DNA of 50,866 nt from Streptosporangiaceae bacterium NEAU-GS5 (lineage in GTDB: Bacteria > Actinomycetota > Actinomycetes > Streptosporangiales > Streptosporangiaceae): NCBI GenBank assembly GCA_017592665.1, contig JAGFNW010000050.1, forward strand, positions 1 to 50,866, read 5' to 3'. Made by a program: the position numbers and the translations under genes. The stretch's first letter is position 1, and each line of letters begins with the position of its first letter. Below, piece by piece: positions 18,298 to 26,402 of the stretch. The notes under the pieces were generated by a model that was not told the origin of the DNA, did not search any database, and worked only from the letters and a program-made list of their open reading frames with translations.

Positions 18298-19542
18298 ATG
18301 CCCCAGATTGTGCACTCCGACTCGGTGTTCCGCGTCGACCCCGGCAAGCCGCCAGACTACGATGCCGACAATCCGCTGCTGCGGCTCCTCGGCCTGGTCG
18401 AGCAGGCGCGGCTCGCCGCCGAGCTGGACTGCTACGAGCCTGCCTCACTCCAGTACCTGTTCCCAATCCGATGGCTGGAGCTGTACGGCCCGACAGCCCC
18501 CGACACCGACCAGCTCGACCCCACGCGGCAAGATTCCAAGACCGACTTCCAGAAGCAGAACATCCGCGACTTCCGCCTCGGCGACACGCGGGCGGTCCGC
18601 GGCTGGGCGGCCACCGGCGACTGGCGCGGCCCCTTCCTGCGGCTGAGCTATCGAGGCGGGCCCGACTCCACCCTGTCCCAGTCCGCGGGCCGGCTCGGCG
18701 ACGCTATCGGATGCGTCGTGACCGTGCAGGGGGCGGGACCGGTGACACTGTCGGCGCCGTACGACGAGGACAGCCACTTCTATGTCGTCGAACTGTGGGC
18801 GCGCTCCGGCGACGGCCTGCGCGACCTCCTGGGGCCACGCGGGCGTGACGCGCTCGACACCGGCCTGCTCCAGCCCCGTACCGACCTGTTGGTCGGAGGC
18901 GCCGACGAGTTCGACCGGGACCGGCTCGCCGACCAAGACATCCGCGAGGTCTCGCCGCGGCACGCCATGCACCCGATCCTGCCGCTGTACGCCGACGTAC
19001 GGTGGACGCAAAACCCCGACGGCTCGGGCGTGAGCGACCCACCGATCCGCCTCGGCTTCGAGATGCGCGTACGCGGCTGGACTGCCTACCTCGGCGTCGG
19101 GACCAGTCCCCACCCGCACGGCGGAGTCGGCTTCCTCGAATATCGCAACCTATTCAGCAACTACGGCAGGTACGCTGGCGACGCCGAGTTGGCCCGGCCG
19201 CTCGAATCCTGGAATCTCGACGCATTCGGCAGGAAGGGCCACGCGAGCGGCGACGCCGAGCCCTTCCTCACCGTCGACTACATGGACCTGCACGTCCTCG
19301 ACCCGGCCTGTGGCATCGGCCTGCACCGTCACCGGGACAACCAGGAGGCTTTCCTGATGCTCGACGGCGAGGGCACCATGGTGATCGGCGACTGGGCCGA
19401 CTCCGGCACCCGCAACCGCGCCTTCGAGGTGCGCCACCTGCCTGCTGGCCATCTCGCCCTACTCAAGGGCGGCAATCTGCACGCCCTCGTCAACCCGACC
19501 CACCGGCGGGCCACTCTGTTCATGTTCGGCGGCTATGACTGA
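18298..19542 (+). CDS. Second cupin-domain protein, probably partner of the preceding one
   Basis: 414 residues, 12 bp after the previous gene. The C-terminal cupin carries GIGLHRHRDNQEAFLMLDG (motif 1) and LLKGGNLHALVNP (motif 2). The N-terminal ~270 residues are beta-rich with several short HxH-type clusters (GTSPHPHGGVG) and may hold another degenerate cupin or jelly-roll fold. Low similarity to the preceding protein outside the motifs suggests an old duplication or two subunits of one enzyme. No signal peptide. Confidence 0.75.
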   Translation: MPQIVHSDSVFRVDPGKPPDYDADNPLLRLLGLVEQARLAAELDCYEPASLQYLFPIRWLELYGPTAPDTDQLDPTRQDSKTDFQKQNIRDFRLGDTRAVRGWAATGDWRGPFLRLSYRGGPDSTLSQSAGRLGDAIGCVVTVQGAGPVTLSAPYDEDSHFYVVELWARSGDGLRDLLGPRGRDALDTGLLQPRTDLLVGGADEFDRDRLADQDIREVSPRHAMHPILPLYADVRWTQNPDGSGVSDPPIRLGFEMRVRGWTAYLGVGTSPHPHGGVGFLEYRNLFSNYGRYAGDAELARPLESWNLDAFGRKGHASGDAEPFLTVDYMDLHVLDPACGIGLHRHRDNQEAFLMLDGEGTMVIGDWADSGTRNRAFEVRHLPAGHLALLKGGNLHALVNPTHRRATLFMFGGYD

Positions 19543-19626
19543 TCGCCCTGCCGGGTACAGCAGCGCTCTGAGGGGACTGGCGCCATGCAAGGCACGAACG
19601 CGCCTCCATTCGGTTAGGAGGGGAAG

Positions 19627-22371
19627 ATGTCCGAAGCGCCTGGGTGGTCGGAATCGGTGGGCAGAGCGCTGTTGTGGGCGAGCGGATGCGCTGCGCTCGG
19701 TGGGCGGGGTCGCACGGTCGCTTCTACCGAGCTCTTCCTCGGGCTCCTGCTGGCGCATCCGGACCCGAGGGGAGAGATGTGGCAGTTCCTCGATCACTTC
19801 GGTCTTACCGCCCGTGACCTGCTTGCGGACGACTATAGGGTGATCGACGGCACCGCCCTGCGTGAGGCCGCCGCTGCCGCTCGCGGGCCCGACCCGACTG
19901 ACTGGGACGCCGAGGTGACTTCGATCCTGACCGATGCCAGCATCCGTGCAGGTGGCAAGGCGCAGGTTCTGCATGTGATGGCCGAGCTTCTCACGCGCAC
20001 CCCGTGGCAGGAGCGGCTGCAGTCTGGGCTCACACGGTTCGGCATTAGTGCCGAGGATCTGGTCCGCCAGCTCAACGAGGTCGTCCCCTCGCTGGGTAGC
20101 GTCGACTCGGCCTCAGTTGACGACGCCGCTGAGAAGATCGACTTGCGTAGCTCCACACCGGCGGGCGAGCAGATCGGACAGTGGTTGTCGCGACGATTCC
20201 CCCGCCGTCCCGCGACGATGGCCTCCTTCTCCAACGACGTGCCTGACCCAGAGGCTGACTTCATCGGGGTCAGCGAGGAGGCCGACGCGTTCGCGTACCT
20301 CATTGGATCGAGGACCCTGGTCCCGCCGCTCGCGATTGGCCTGTTCGGGCACTGGGGGAGCGGCAAGAGCTTCCTGATGGCCAAGATCCGACAGCGCGTG
20401 AGCCAGCTGACGACGCTGGCCGCCGGCCACGGCGGCTCCGCATCGCTGGAGATCTGGACGAAGGTCGTGCCGATCGAGTTCAACGCCTGGCAGTACGTTG
20501 AGACCGACCTGTGGGCTGCGCTGCTGTCTCGCATCTTCGACGAGCTCTCGCCAGAGGCTCGACGGAAGCTGACGGAGTTGAGCCGCCAGAAGCAGGAGGA
20601 CCTTGCACTGCAGGACGAGATCCTTTGTGAGCAGATGCGAGCGGAGTCGGCTATCGCTGCCCTGGTCGAGAAGGAGAAGGGCGAGGCGCACGAGGTCCAG
20701 GCAGCGGCTGAGCAAGTGGAGCACGTCAAGCAGCAGATCGCGACCCTGCAGAAGGTCGCACAGCGCAGGGCGGTGGAGGCACACGCGCGTTCCAGCGCGA
20801 CGACGGTGTTGGTCGCTGGGATCGGCTCGGTCCTGGGGCCCCAGGTCGTCGAGACCATCGAGCAGGCGCGCCAGCTCAAGGTCGCGGCCGAGGCTCCTGC
20901 CTGGCGGCAGGGCGAGTTCTGGAGTCGGAACCGCCTGGTGTGGGTCAGCCTCGCCGTGCTTATCGTGCCCGTCCTCGTCGTGCTGCTCGACCTGCGCGGA
21001 TTTGCGCTGCCAACGGCGCTGACCGCCGCCCTCGGCATCTGCGCAGCGCTGCTCGTGCCCGTCCTGGGTGGTGCTGTTACCTTCGTCGAGCGCCAGCAGA
21101 AGGCGGCTCTCGACGCGGAGCAGCGAGTCGAGGAGGAACTGTCGAGCCTCGTCAGGCAGGCGGAGCAGACACTGACCGCCAAGGAGTGTGCCGTCGGGGC
21201 CACGCGCGGGCAGATCGAAGTCGAACGGCAGAAGGCGACGGAGGCGGCCGCCAAGAGGGGCGACCTCGACCGGATGGCCGCCCGTCTCAACGCCGGCACC
21301 GTCTACGCCGACTTCCTGTCCGGTCGCTCCACCAGCGACGACTACCGCAAGCGGCTCGGCATCGTGACGACGGTCAGCGAAGATCTGAAGACGCTGTCGA
21401 GCCTCGTTACGGACTACAACAAAAGCCCCGAGGCGCAGCAAGCCGACGGTCCGCCGAACCGCATCGTCCTCTACATCGACGACCTCGACCGCTGCCCTCC
21501 AGCACGCGTCGTCGAGGTGCTCGAAGCCGTCCACCTCCTGCTCGCATTCCCCCTCTTCGTGGTCGTCGTGGCCGTGGACACGAGATGGCTGACAGCGGCA
21601 CTATCGCGTGCGTTGCCCATCCTCGAGAAGGAGGCAGTTCCCGGCATCTCCGCTCCAACCGCGACGGACTACATCGAGAAGATCTTCCAGATCCCGTTCT
21701 GGGTGGAGCCGCTCGACGTCAGCGGACGACACCGGCTATTGCGGGGGCTCATGCTCCGGTCGGTCGCTCAGTCGGACGGTGACCATGCACCGCAGGCCGG
21801 CACCGCCCTGCGTGTCGGTCGCCGCGAACAGGAAGCCGCAGACACGATGCTCGCGGTGCACGGGCCGTGGCTGGACCTGGACGCACAGAAATTCACGATT
21901 ACTGCGGCCGAGTTGGAATTCGTCGCGGCACTAAACCCTCTGGTGGCCGGCACCCCGCGGCAGGTAAAGCGGTTCGTCAACATCTGCAAGCTGCTGTTGG
22001 CCATGTCGCCGCCACTGGCCGGCGGCAACGGCCTGGCGACAGAGCGGACAGCGGCGTGCTTCATGGCAGCTGTGCACCAGTCGATGCCGGCATTCGCGAC
22101 GCGGCTCGCCGCGGCAGCGGCCTCTCCCGGGCCTAGTGCGACCCTCGAGACGCTCCTCTCGGACCTCATGGATTCGAACCTCGCCGACGATCGGCAGCGG
22201 GTCCAGGACTGGCTGGCGAGGCAACCTGCCACCATTGCGCCAGCGCGACCGTTCAGCTCGGCTGACCCCCCTATGCTCATCAAGCGGTGGGACGTCCTCC
22301 GGCGGCTGCGCTTCGCCGAGGACGAGTCCAACGAGCGCACGACCCCAGCAGCGGCTGACGAGGCGTCATGA
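19627..22371 (+). CDS. Clp-N domain / KAP-family P-loop NTPase with membrane insertion
   Basis: 914 residues, start preceded by TAGGAGGGGAAG. Residues about 5-145 look like a Clp-N (double repeat) domain (ASTELFLGLLLAHPD; AELLTRTPWQERL...FGISAEDL). Walker A is GHWGSGKS at 241-248, and Walker B LYIDDLDRCPP contains Asp618. Between them lie a coiled coil (about 315-400) and two transmembrane helices (about 438-490), followed by another coiled coil. Membrane-inserted helices between Walker A and B are the hallmark of KAP NTPases, which in bacteria include plasmid-borne phage-exclusion proteins. A Clp-N fusion would supply a peptide- or adaptor-binding head. It lies 84 bp after the cupin gene on the same strand, so it may belong to the same transcript or be a separate defence gene. 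Confidence 0.85.
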   Translation: MSEAPGWSESVGRALLWASGCAALGGRGRTVASTELFLGLLLAHPDPRGEMWQFLDHFGLTARDLLADDYRVIDGTALREAAAAARGPDPTDWDAEVTSILTDASIRAGGKAQVLHVMAELLTRTPWQERLQSGLTRFGISAEDLVRQLNEVVPSLGSVDSASVDDAAEKIDLRSSTPAGEQIGQWLSRRFPRRPATMASFSNDVPDPEADFIGVSEEADAFAYLIGSRTLVPPLAIGLFGHWGSGKSFLMAKIRQRVSQLTTLAAGHGGSASLEIWTKVVPIEFNAWQYVETDLWAALLSRIFDELSPEARRKLTELSRQKQEDLALQDEILCEQMRAESAIAALVEKEKGEAHEVQAAAEQVEHVKQQIATLQKVAQRRAVEAHARSSATTVLVAGIGSVLGPQVVETIEQARQLKVAAEAPAWRQGEFWSRNRLVWVSLAVLIVPVLVVLLDLRGFALPTALTAALGICAALLVPVLGGAVTFVERQQKAALDAEQRVEEELSSLVRQAEQTLTAKECAVGATRGQIEVERQKATEAAAKRGDLDRMAARLNAGTVYADFLSGRSTSDDYRKRLGIVTTVSEDLKTLSSLVTDYNKSPEAQQADGPPNRIVLYIDDLDRCPPARVVEVLEAVHLLLAFPLFVVVVAVDTRWLTAALSRALPILEKEAVPGISAPTATDYIEKIFQIPFWVEPLDVSGRHRLLRGLMLRSVAQSDGDHAPQAGTALRVGRREQEAADTMLAVHGPWLDLDAQKFTITAAELEFVAALNPLVAGTPRQVKRFVNICKLLLAMSPPLAGGNGLATERTAACFMAAVHQSMPAFATRLAAAAASPGPSATLETLLSDLMDSNLADDRQRVQDWLARQPATIAPARPFSSADPPMLIKRWDVLRRLRFAEDESNERTTPAAADEAS

Positions 22372-22399
22372 CCCTGGGGGCCCGATTTATCTCGGTGGC

Positions 22400-22416
22400 A
22401 GCCCTTGACCAGGGCT
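22400..22416 (+). terminator. Short hairpin and T run after the KAP gene
   Basis: AGCCCT-TGACC-AGGGCT (6-bp stem, 5-base loop) followed by ATTTTC, 28 bp after the KAP stop. The same bases resemble the inner part of the MITE end at 39930, so this may be a solo MITE end that now serves as a terminator. Confidence 0.45.
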
Positions 22417-22604
22417 ATTTTCAGTGGTTCGACTTTGATTTCGAGCTCGGACCTTTGCTTGCCTCGCTCAGCACTGCTGACGCCCGCCCCGTGCGTGACC
22501 GTGATTGACTGCTTGTTGCCTCGGTTAATGGCATGCTAATGGCATGACGCTCATATCGTGACCTGGAATTTTCTCGCGTGAGGCGCGCATCTTCGCTCGC
22601 CTGA
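22417..22604. other. Intergenic segment without a gene
   Basis: No gene recognised. It contains a tandem taatggcatg pair around 22525-22546 and is less GC-rich than the surroundings. Confidence 0.5.
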
Positions 22605-23033
22605 TCAGTTTGTCTGCCGTGAGCCAGAGTCGGTGATTATGCCAATGGCAAGGAGGCTGCATAGAATAAGGCCGATGATGAACATGGTGTAGCCGCCCGT
22701 AGTGTGGATAGAGCTTGAGAATATCCATAGCCATCCTCCTCCGAAGCATAAGCCGATAATAAGCCACACACCTACTCCAGGAATCATGGCTTTATTCAGT
22801 AAGCATCCCATCGCGATTAGGAGGATGTAGAGAGTCATTGACCACAAAAACGTTGCGCCAGAGGTCTGATGTACCCCGAACGAATGAAGTCTCTCAAGGA
22901 TATTTGAATTAATTTGAGACGGCGACTGGGGAACACCGGAGCCGCTGGGTGGCGAGTTTAGAAGGGCCATAACGCCAACGGCGAGTGCCGCAATTGTGGC
23001 GAGCTCAGCGAGAATGGTGAGAAGTCGACGCAT
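22605..23033 (-). CDS. Small multi-span membrane protein, unknown function
   Basis: 142 residues from the ATG at 23033 (MRRLLTILAEL...), chosen because translation further upstream is GC-biased and non-hydrophobic. Four hydrophobic segments are visible (about residues 5-25, 60-78, 82-104 and 112-134). The sequence is markedly AT-richer than its neighbours, with many T and A third positions, which suggests separate acquisition. There are no conserved motifs I can name. It sits between the KAP gene and IS debris, on the opposite strand. Confidence 0.55.
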   Translation of the reverse strand: MRRLLTILAELATIAALAVGVMALLNSPPSGSGVPQSPSQINSNILERLHSFGVHQTSGATFLWSMTLYILLIAMGCLLNKAMIPGVGVWLIIGLCFGGGWLWIFSSSIHTTGGYTMFIIGLILCSLLAIGIITDSGSRQTN

Positions 23034-23183
23034 GACAGTATGGTTGCGGAGGCAGGAGAGCGTGTCTAGCGGTATAGCGGCTTGGCCGGGCCGGGGCCGC
23101 GCGCGAGAACGACCTCCAGACCGCACGCGCGGCGTGCAGGCCGGCCGGAGCCTGTCGGCGCCGAAATTAGTGTCAGGTCATGG

Positions 23184-23632
23184 GGCCTGGGCGTATTCGT
23201 GGATCAGCCAGCCGAGGCGGTCGCGTCGGATGATGCGGCGGCTGTTCGCAGGATCGGCAGCGGGTGGCGGATCTGCTCGCCCGTTGGGTGGTCGTTGATC
23301 CAGCGTGCGGTGTGGGCGGTGATCGGGCGGTGATGGTTGTAGTGCTCAAGAGATTCGGTAAGCACGCGGACCAGATGCCTGCCGGTGACGATCAGGATCC
23401 GATCCAAGCATTCGCGGAAACTGCCGATCCATTGCTCCGCAATCGCGTTCGCCCGCGGTGCCCGAATCGGTGTGAGGATGATCCGGATGCCGATCGTAGT
23501 GAACGCCGCATTGAATTTGACGTCGCAGTCGCGGATCAAGAACTTCCACGCCCGAGCCGCGGGATGGTCCTGGAGGCTCATGAGCAGGTTGCGGACGTGT
23601 TGTACGGTCCAGGCGCCGGTGGGATGAGCAGT
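23184..23632 (-). pseudogene. Integrase-type transposase remnant, family gamma
   Basis: Frames read TAHPTGAWTVQHVRNLLMSLQ, then LIRDCDVKFNAAF (second Asp), RAPRANAIAEQW (Glu) and SLEHYNHHRPI. After a frameshift near 23215 comes RRDRLGWLIHEYAQAP, with a stop near 23177. The N-terminal half is absent; the fragment ends where the IS5-type element begins. Confidence 0.75.
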
Positions 23633-24530
23633 GAGTCTTTTTCAGGCTCCTTCTCGGGCTTGTAGGACGTGTATGGCTTTGACGAGTTGACCTGCCCGTT
23701 TGGGACAGCAGCGCAGTTTTCGAAGCAGCCGCCAGTTCTTCAACTGCGCATTGGCCCGCTCGCCGGGACCGCGCAGCCGGGCGTGAGCGGAGTTGGCGAC
23801 CTTCTGCCCGACCGGTTTACCTCTCCCCTTGTACGGCACTCGGACGGGTTCACCTGCTCCGATGTATCCCTTGTCGGCGAGTGTGACCAGGCCGGCGGCT
23901 CGCAACCGGCGGATGATGCCCCAGATCCGGGCGGCGGTCAGGTCGTGGGTCGACCCGGGCAGCGATCCGGACGTCCACACGATCGTGCCGTCTGGACAGG
24001 CCAGTACCTGGATGTTCATCCCGTGGCAACGGTTCTTCCCGGAGTAGTAGGGGCGGTCGGCGGCGACCCGGTCGATCCGGATCAGCGTCCCGTCGAGTAC
24101 GAGGTAGGGGTGGCCGGCCTTCTTGACGGCGCGTAACGCCTGGTCGAGCTTGGGAGCGCGTCGCGCGAGCAGGGCGACGGTCTCGGTGATGTAGCGCCAT
24201 GCGGTGGCCAGTCCCACCCCGAACCCGGCGGCCACTTCGGCGTAGGTTTCGCCCTTACGCAGGTGGGCCAGGACGAGCAGAGCCTGCTGGCCCGGGTTGA
24301 GCCAGCGCCAGCGCGAGCCGATGTCTGCTCGGTGGCGGCGGATCACTCCGGCCAGGTAGGTGAGGGTGCGGCGTGACAACGGCAGTGCAGCACGGTAGAA
24401 CAGCACGGAAGCTCCTGGCGATACACGATCTTGGTCGACGTGCATCTTCCAGGAGCTTCTACAATCGCAGCGCTAAGACACGCCGCTCGTGATCGCCCCG
24501 CGACCAGCCACATCAGGCTGAAAAAGACTC
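23633..24530 (-). mobile_element. IS5-type element, apparently complete
   Basis: About 898 bp bounded by inverted repeats gagtctttttcaggct (left) and its reverse complement with one difference (right, ending at 24530). It carries one intact transposase gene and interrupts a mosaic of older integrase-type remnants. Confidence 0.7.
23642..24406 (-). CDS. IS5-type transposase (DDE_Tnp_4 fold), intact
   Basis: 254 residues from the GTG at 24406, preceded by CCAGGAGCTTCC. The same start context occurs in the homologue at 47512, which decides the start over an upstream ATG at 24445. An N-terminal helix-turn-helix region (RKGETYAEVAAGFGVGLATAWRY) precedes the catalytic core, with DGTLIRIDRV, YYSGKNRCHGMN, LPGSTHDLTAAR, ADKGYIG and GPGERANAQLK. 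All usual motifs of the family are present without frameshift, so this is the best candidate for an active transposase here. Confidence 0.88.
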   Translation of the reverse strand: MLFYRAALPLSRRTLTYLAGVIRRHRADIGSRWRWLNPGQQALLVLAHLRKGETYAEVAAGFGVGLATAWRYITETVALLARRAPKLDQALRAVKKAGHPYLVLDGTLIRIDRVAADRPYYSGKNRCHGMNIQVLACPDGTIVWTSGSLPGSTHDLTAARIWGIIRRLRAAGLVTLADKGYIGAGEPVRVPYKGRGKPVGQKVANSAHARLRGPGERANAQLKNWRLLRKLRCCPKRAGQLVKAIHVLQAREGA

Positions 24531-24582
24531 AATGAGTACGCCCAGGTCGCATAGCCAAATCGGAATATTCGAGCCCAACAGG
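24531..24582 (+). mobile_element. Right-end tip of IS family beta
   Basis: Encodes the last residues NEYAQVA and stop, followed by the right terminal repeat ending cgagcccaacagg. The same tip closes the copies at 40484-41659 and 48902-50083. The body of the element is gone. Confidence 0.7.
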
Positions 24583-24938
24583 GTCACCCCGGTGCCGGAC
24601 AGCCGGGAGGTGAAGGCGTCGCTGGTGCCGCGCAGCTTGGGCCGGGCGATGGTGACCGGCCCCGAGGTGGTCTTGACGGTGGTGGGGCAGTGCCCGTTGC
24701 GGTAGCCAGGCCGTACCGGGCTCTGCTTGTTGCTGGTGACGGCGGTGACGGTGGCGGCGCGCTGATAGCGGGCGCGGCCGAGGAAGGCGTCCACCTCGGC
24801 CTCGACAGCGGTCTGGATGATCAGCCGGGCACCGAGACGAGCGACGTCCTCGATGACCTCGACCAGGTCACGGCCCTGGGTGAACAGGGCGTCGATCTCG
24901 GCGCGGACGGCCTGAACGGGCGGTAATGTGCGTGCCAC
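24583..24938 (-). pseudogene. IS256 (Mutator)-family transposase, N-terminal fragment
   Basis: Starts MARTLPPVQAVRAEIDALF and continues with VEAEVDAFLGRARYQR, GYRNGHCPTTVKTTSGPV and IARPKLRGTSDAFTSRL. This is the characteristic IS256 N-terminal region. It stops at 24583, where the beta-element tip takes over. The catalytic domain is lost. Confidence 0.85.
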
Positions 24939-24996
24939 GAGCGTAGGTTCTTCTGTCGTGCGAACTTTGGTCGGTTCAACACGGCAACCTACGCTC
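24939..24996. repeat. Inverted repeat upstream of the IS256 fragment
   Basis: gagcgtaggtt near 24940 and aacctacgctc near 24985 are perfect inverse copies about 35 bp apart. The outer arm is probably the IS256 terminal repeat; the inner one could act as a subterminal or operator site. Confidence 0.5.
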
Positions 24997-25039
24997 GTTC
25001 TCTTTTACACCGCAGCTTGGACGCGACCGCGCATTGGCC

Positions 25040-25102
25040 ATGGGGCATCTACTCCAGTGGTTCCTGGAATTCCTGAGGAACATTCTCCACGACATCCGGT
25101 AG
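25040..25102 (+). CDS. Possible 20-residue amphipathic peptide
   Basis: ATG at 25040, stop at 25100-25102. It encodes MGHLLQWFLEFLRNILHDIR, with hydrophobic residues spaced as on one face of a helix and charges on the other. A strong hairpin follows 15 bp later. There is no convincing ribosome binding site (upstream gcattggcc), which argues against translation. It may equally be the tail of a lost gene. Confidence 0.2.
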   Translation: MGHLLQWFLEFLRNILHDIR

Positions 25103-25117
25103 GGCATCGGAACAGTG

Positions 25118-25157
25118 CCTTTGGTCTCTCCCGACTCCGTGTGGGAGAGGCCAAAGG
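25118..25157 (+). terminator. Strong hairpin, possible bidirectional terminator
   Basis: CCTTTGGTCTCTCCC pairs with GGGAGAGGCCAAAGG across a ~10-base loop (one T-G pair), giving a 15-bp stem. No long T run follows. It marks the end of an otherwise unrecognised transcript between IS remnants. Confidence 0.55.
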
Positions 25158-25210
25158 GCTGAACCGATCCGCGGTACGAAGACTCGACTATAGAGCGAGT
25201 GCCTCCTCCC

Positions 25211-25406
25211 CCCACGAACCCGATTATTCGCGCACCGCCCTTGACCAGTCGGCCCATCAATCACATCGAATCGACAAACGACCTGAGCGACTGACGACCG
25301 CTTCGACCGGCTTGAGCAGCTGCTCAACCGGCAGCACCCATGATCCATCCCCTGCTCCACAGATAGCTCCAGGTCAAAGGGCATGACTGAATAGTCAGAC
25401 CCTACA
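25211..25406. mobile_element. MITE-like element, copy 2 (degenerate)
   Basis: Parallels the element at 39930-40116: cccgattattcg and cgcccttgaccag at the left, an internal cttgagcagctgctcaa palindrome, and ctccaggtcaaagg...gaatagtcagaccctac at the right. It has no coding capacity. Confidence 0.65.
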
Positions 25407-25417
25407 GGCCGGCCGCG

Positions 25418-25527
25418 ACGCCGCGGTGACGATTGCCTGGCGCGAAGGATCCAAGGGCGCCATGCGTTCGCAGTTTCATCTTCTTGCGGGTACGCCCGGC
25501 AGGCCAGCAGGTTACTGCCGAACTTGA
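25418..25527 (+). pseudogene. IS701-like transposase scrap
   Basis: The frame AAVTIAWREGSKGAMRSQF resembles the WREGSKG...SRF segment of IS701-type transposases. Only about 35 codons survive before a stop. Confidence 0.35.
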
Positions 25528-25950
25528 GCGCGGCTGAGTGTTCTGAGCGTTGAGTGCACGGAGGTGAGGATCACGGTCGCACCTTCCCGCCGCCTATCTC
25601 ATAAGGAGATCAACGACTTCGGCGACGAGTTGCGCTGTCCCTGCGGCGAGCGAGAGTACGGCGATACGTGTAGCCAAGTTTCCGCGATCACGGGTACGAC
25701 GATGCTTGCCTCGGTAGGCCATGATGAGTACTCCGGAAAGACTAACCTTTCCGGCTGTACCGCGGGTACGGCACTCCCGGCCTTGCCCCGCTGCCTACGG
25801 GGTGATTGAGGCTATCCTGGCGCTCCTGATGACCCCGCCGGGGCAGGTTCCCAACCTGGCCGTCACCGGCGCCATTTATGTGGGCGGCTCCGGGCCATCT
25901 CCCTGATACCTACGCTATCCGACTTCACATCAGCGCGCGCACCTGGAAGC
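25528..25950. other. Intergenic, no supported gene
   Basis: Short open frames exist (for example 25564-25809) but lack family similarity, codon bias or clear neighbours; I see nothing firm here. Confidence 0.4.
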
Positions 25951-26120
25951 TTGTGGCTGCCGAAATAGTGTCACCGCCTTTGGTCCGGCGGTAGGACGCG
26001 CCAGGTGAGGAACCCAATCCACCGCCCACTGACCGTTCCCTAGCGCCTATATGCGATCACCAAGTTGTCCCACGACGCCGTAGTTCAGGGCCGGTGACAC
26101 GATTCTCGGCACCCACAGGC
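25951..26120. repeat. Mini-element with family-gamma terminal repeats
   Basis: The left end (25951-25975) has tgtggctgccgaaatagtg. The right end (26093-26119) is its imperfect inverse, gacacgattctcggcaccca. The same tip occurs beside integrase C-termini at 23150 and 50684. The spacing of ~170 bp with no coding sequence suggests a non-autonomous derivative. Confidence 0.5.
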
Positions 26121-26190
26121 AACAGGGCGAGCCAGCCGAACACGCGGACCAGGATCAGGTAGACCAGACGTAAGACCACGGTCACTTACG
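26121..26190 (-). pseudogene. N-terminal scrap of family-gamma integrase
   Basis: The minus-strand frame has LRLVYLILVRVFGWLALLP, the membrane-like N-terminus seen again in the remnant at 50466-50640 ([16 protein letters not shown]). Nothing further of the gene remains here. Confidence 0.5.
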
Positions 26191-26308
26191 GTGCCAGACA
26201 GTGGTCCAGCTCGCAGCCGAATCTGAAACCTACAGTCAGGCGACGCCGCAGCTCAGAGCACGTGACGCCTTTGCCGCCACGCACAGGTCCGGCTGGAGTG
26301 GATCGAAG

Positions 26309-26326
26309 GCCTAGGGGAATCCCTAG
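26309..26326. promoter_or_regulatory. Palindrome upstream of the giant-gene cluster
   Basis: CCTAGGG-GAAT-CCCTAGG lies about 77 bp before the ATG at 26403. A perfect 7-bp inverted repeat in the only intergenic space ahead of a 13.5-kb gene set is a candidate operator; no cognate regulator is encoded nearby. Confidence 0.35.
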
Positions 26327-26402
26327 GACGCACCCTGGGTCGCCTGAACGGGTGGACCCGGGATCCTTGCGGTAGCCGATTCCCGAGGGGGAGGAGTTCG
26401 GG

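Noticed and set aside
22525-22546. Tandem taatggcatg pair as possible iterons
   Set aside because: Only two units and no replication gene nearby.
25564-25809. 81-codon frame with a CPCGE segment
   Set aside because: No homology recognised, weak start context and position in IS debris; not enough to call a gene.
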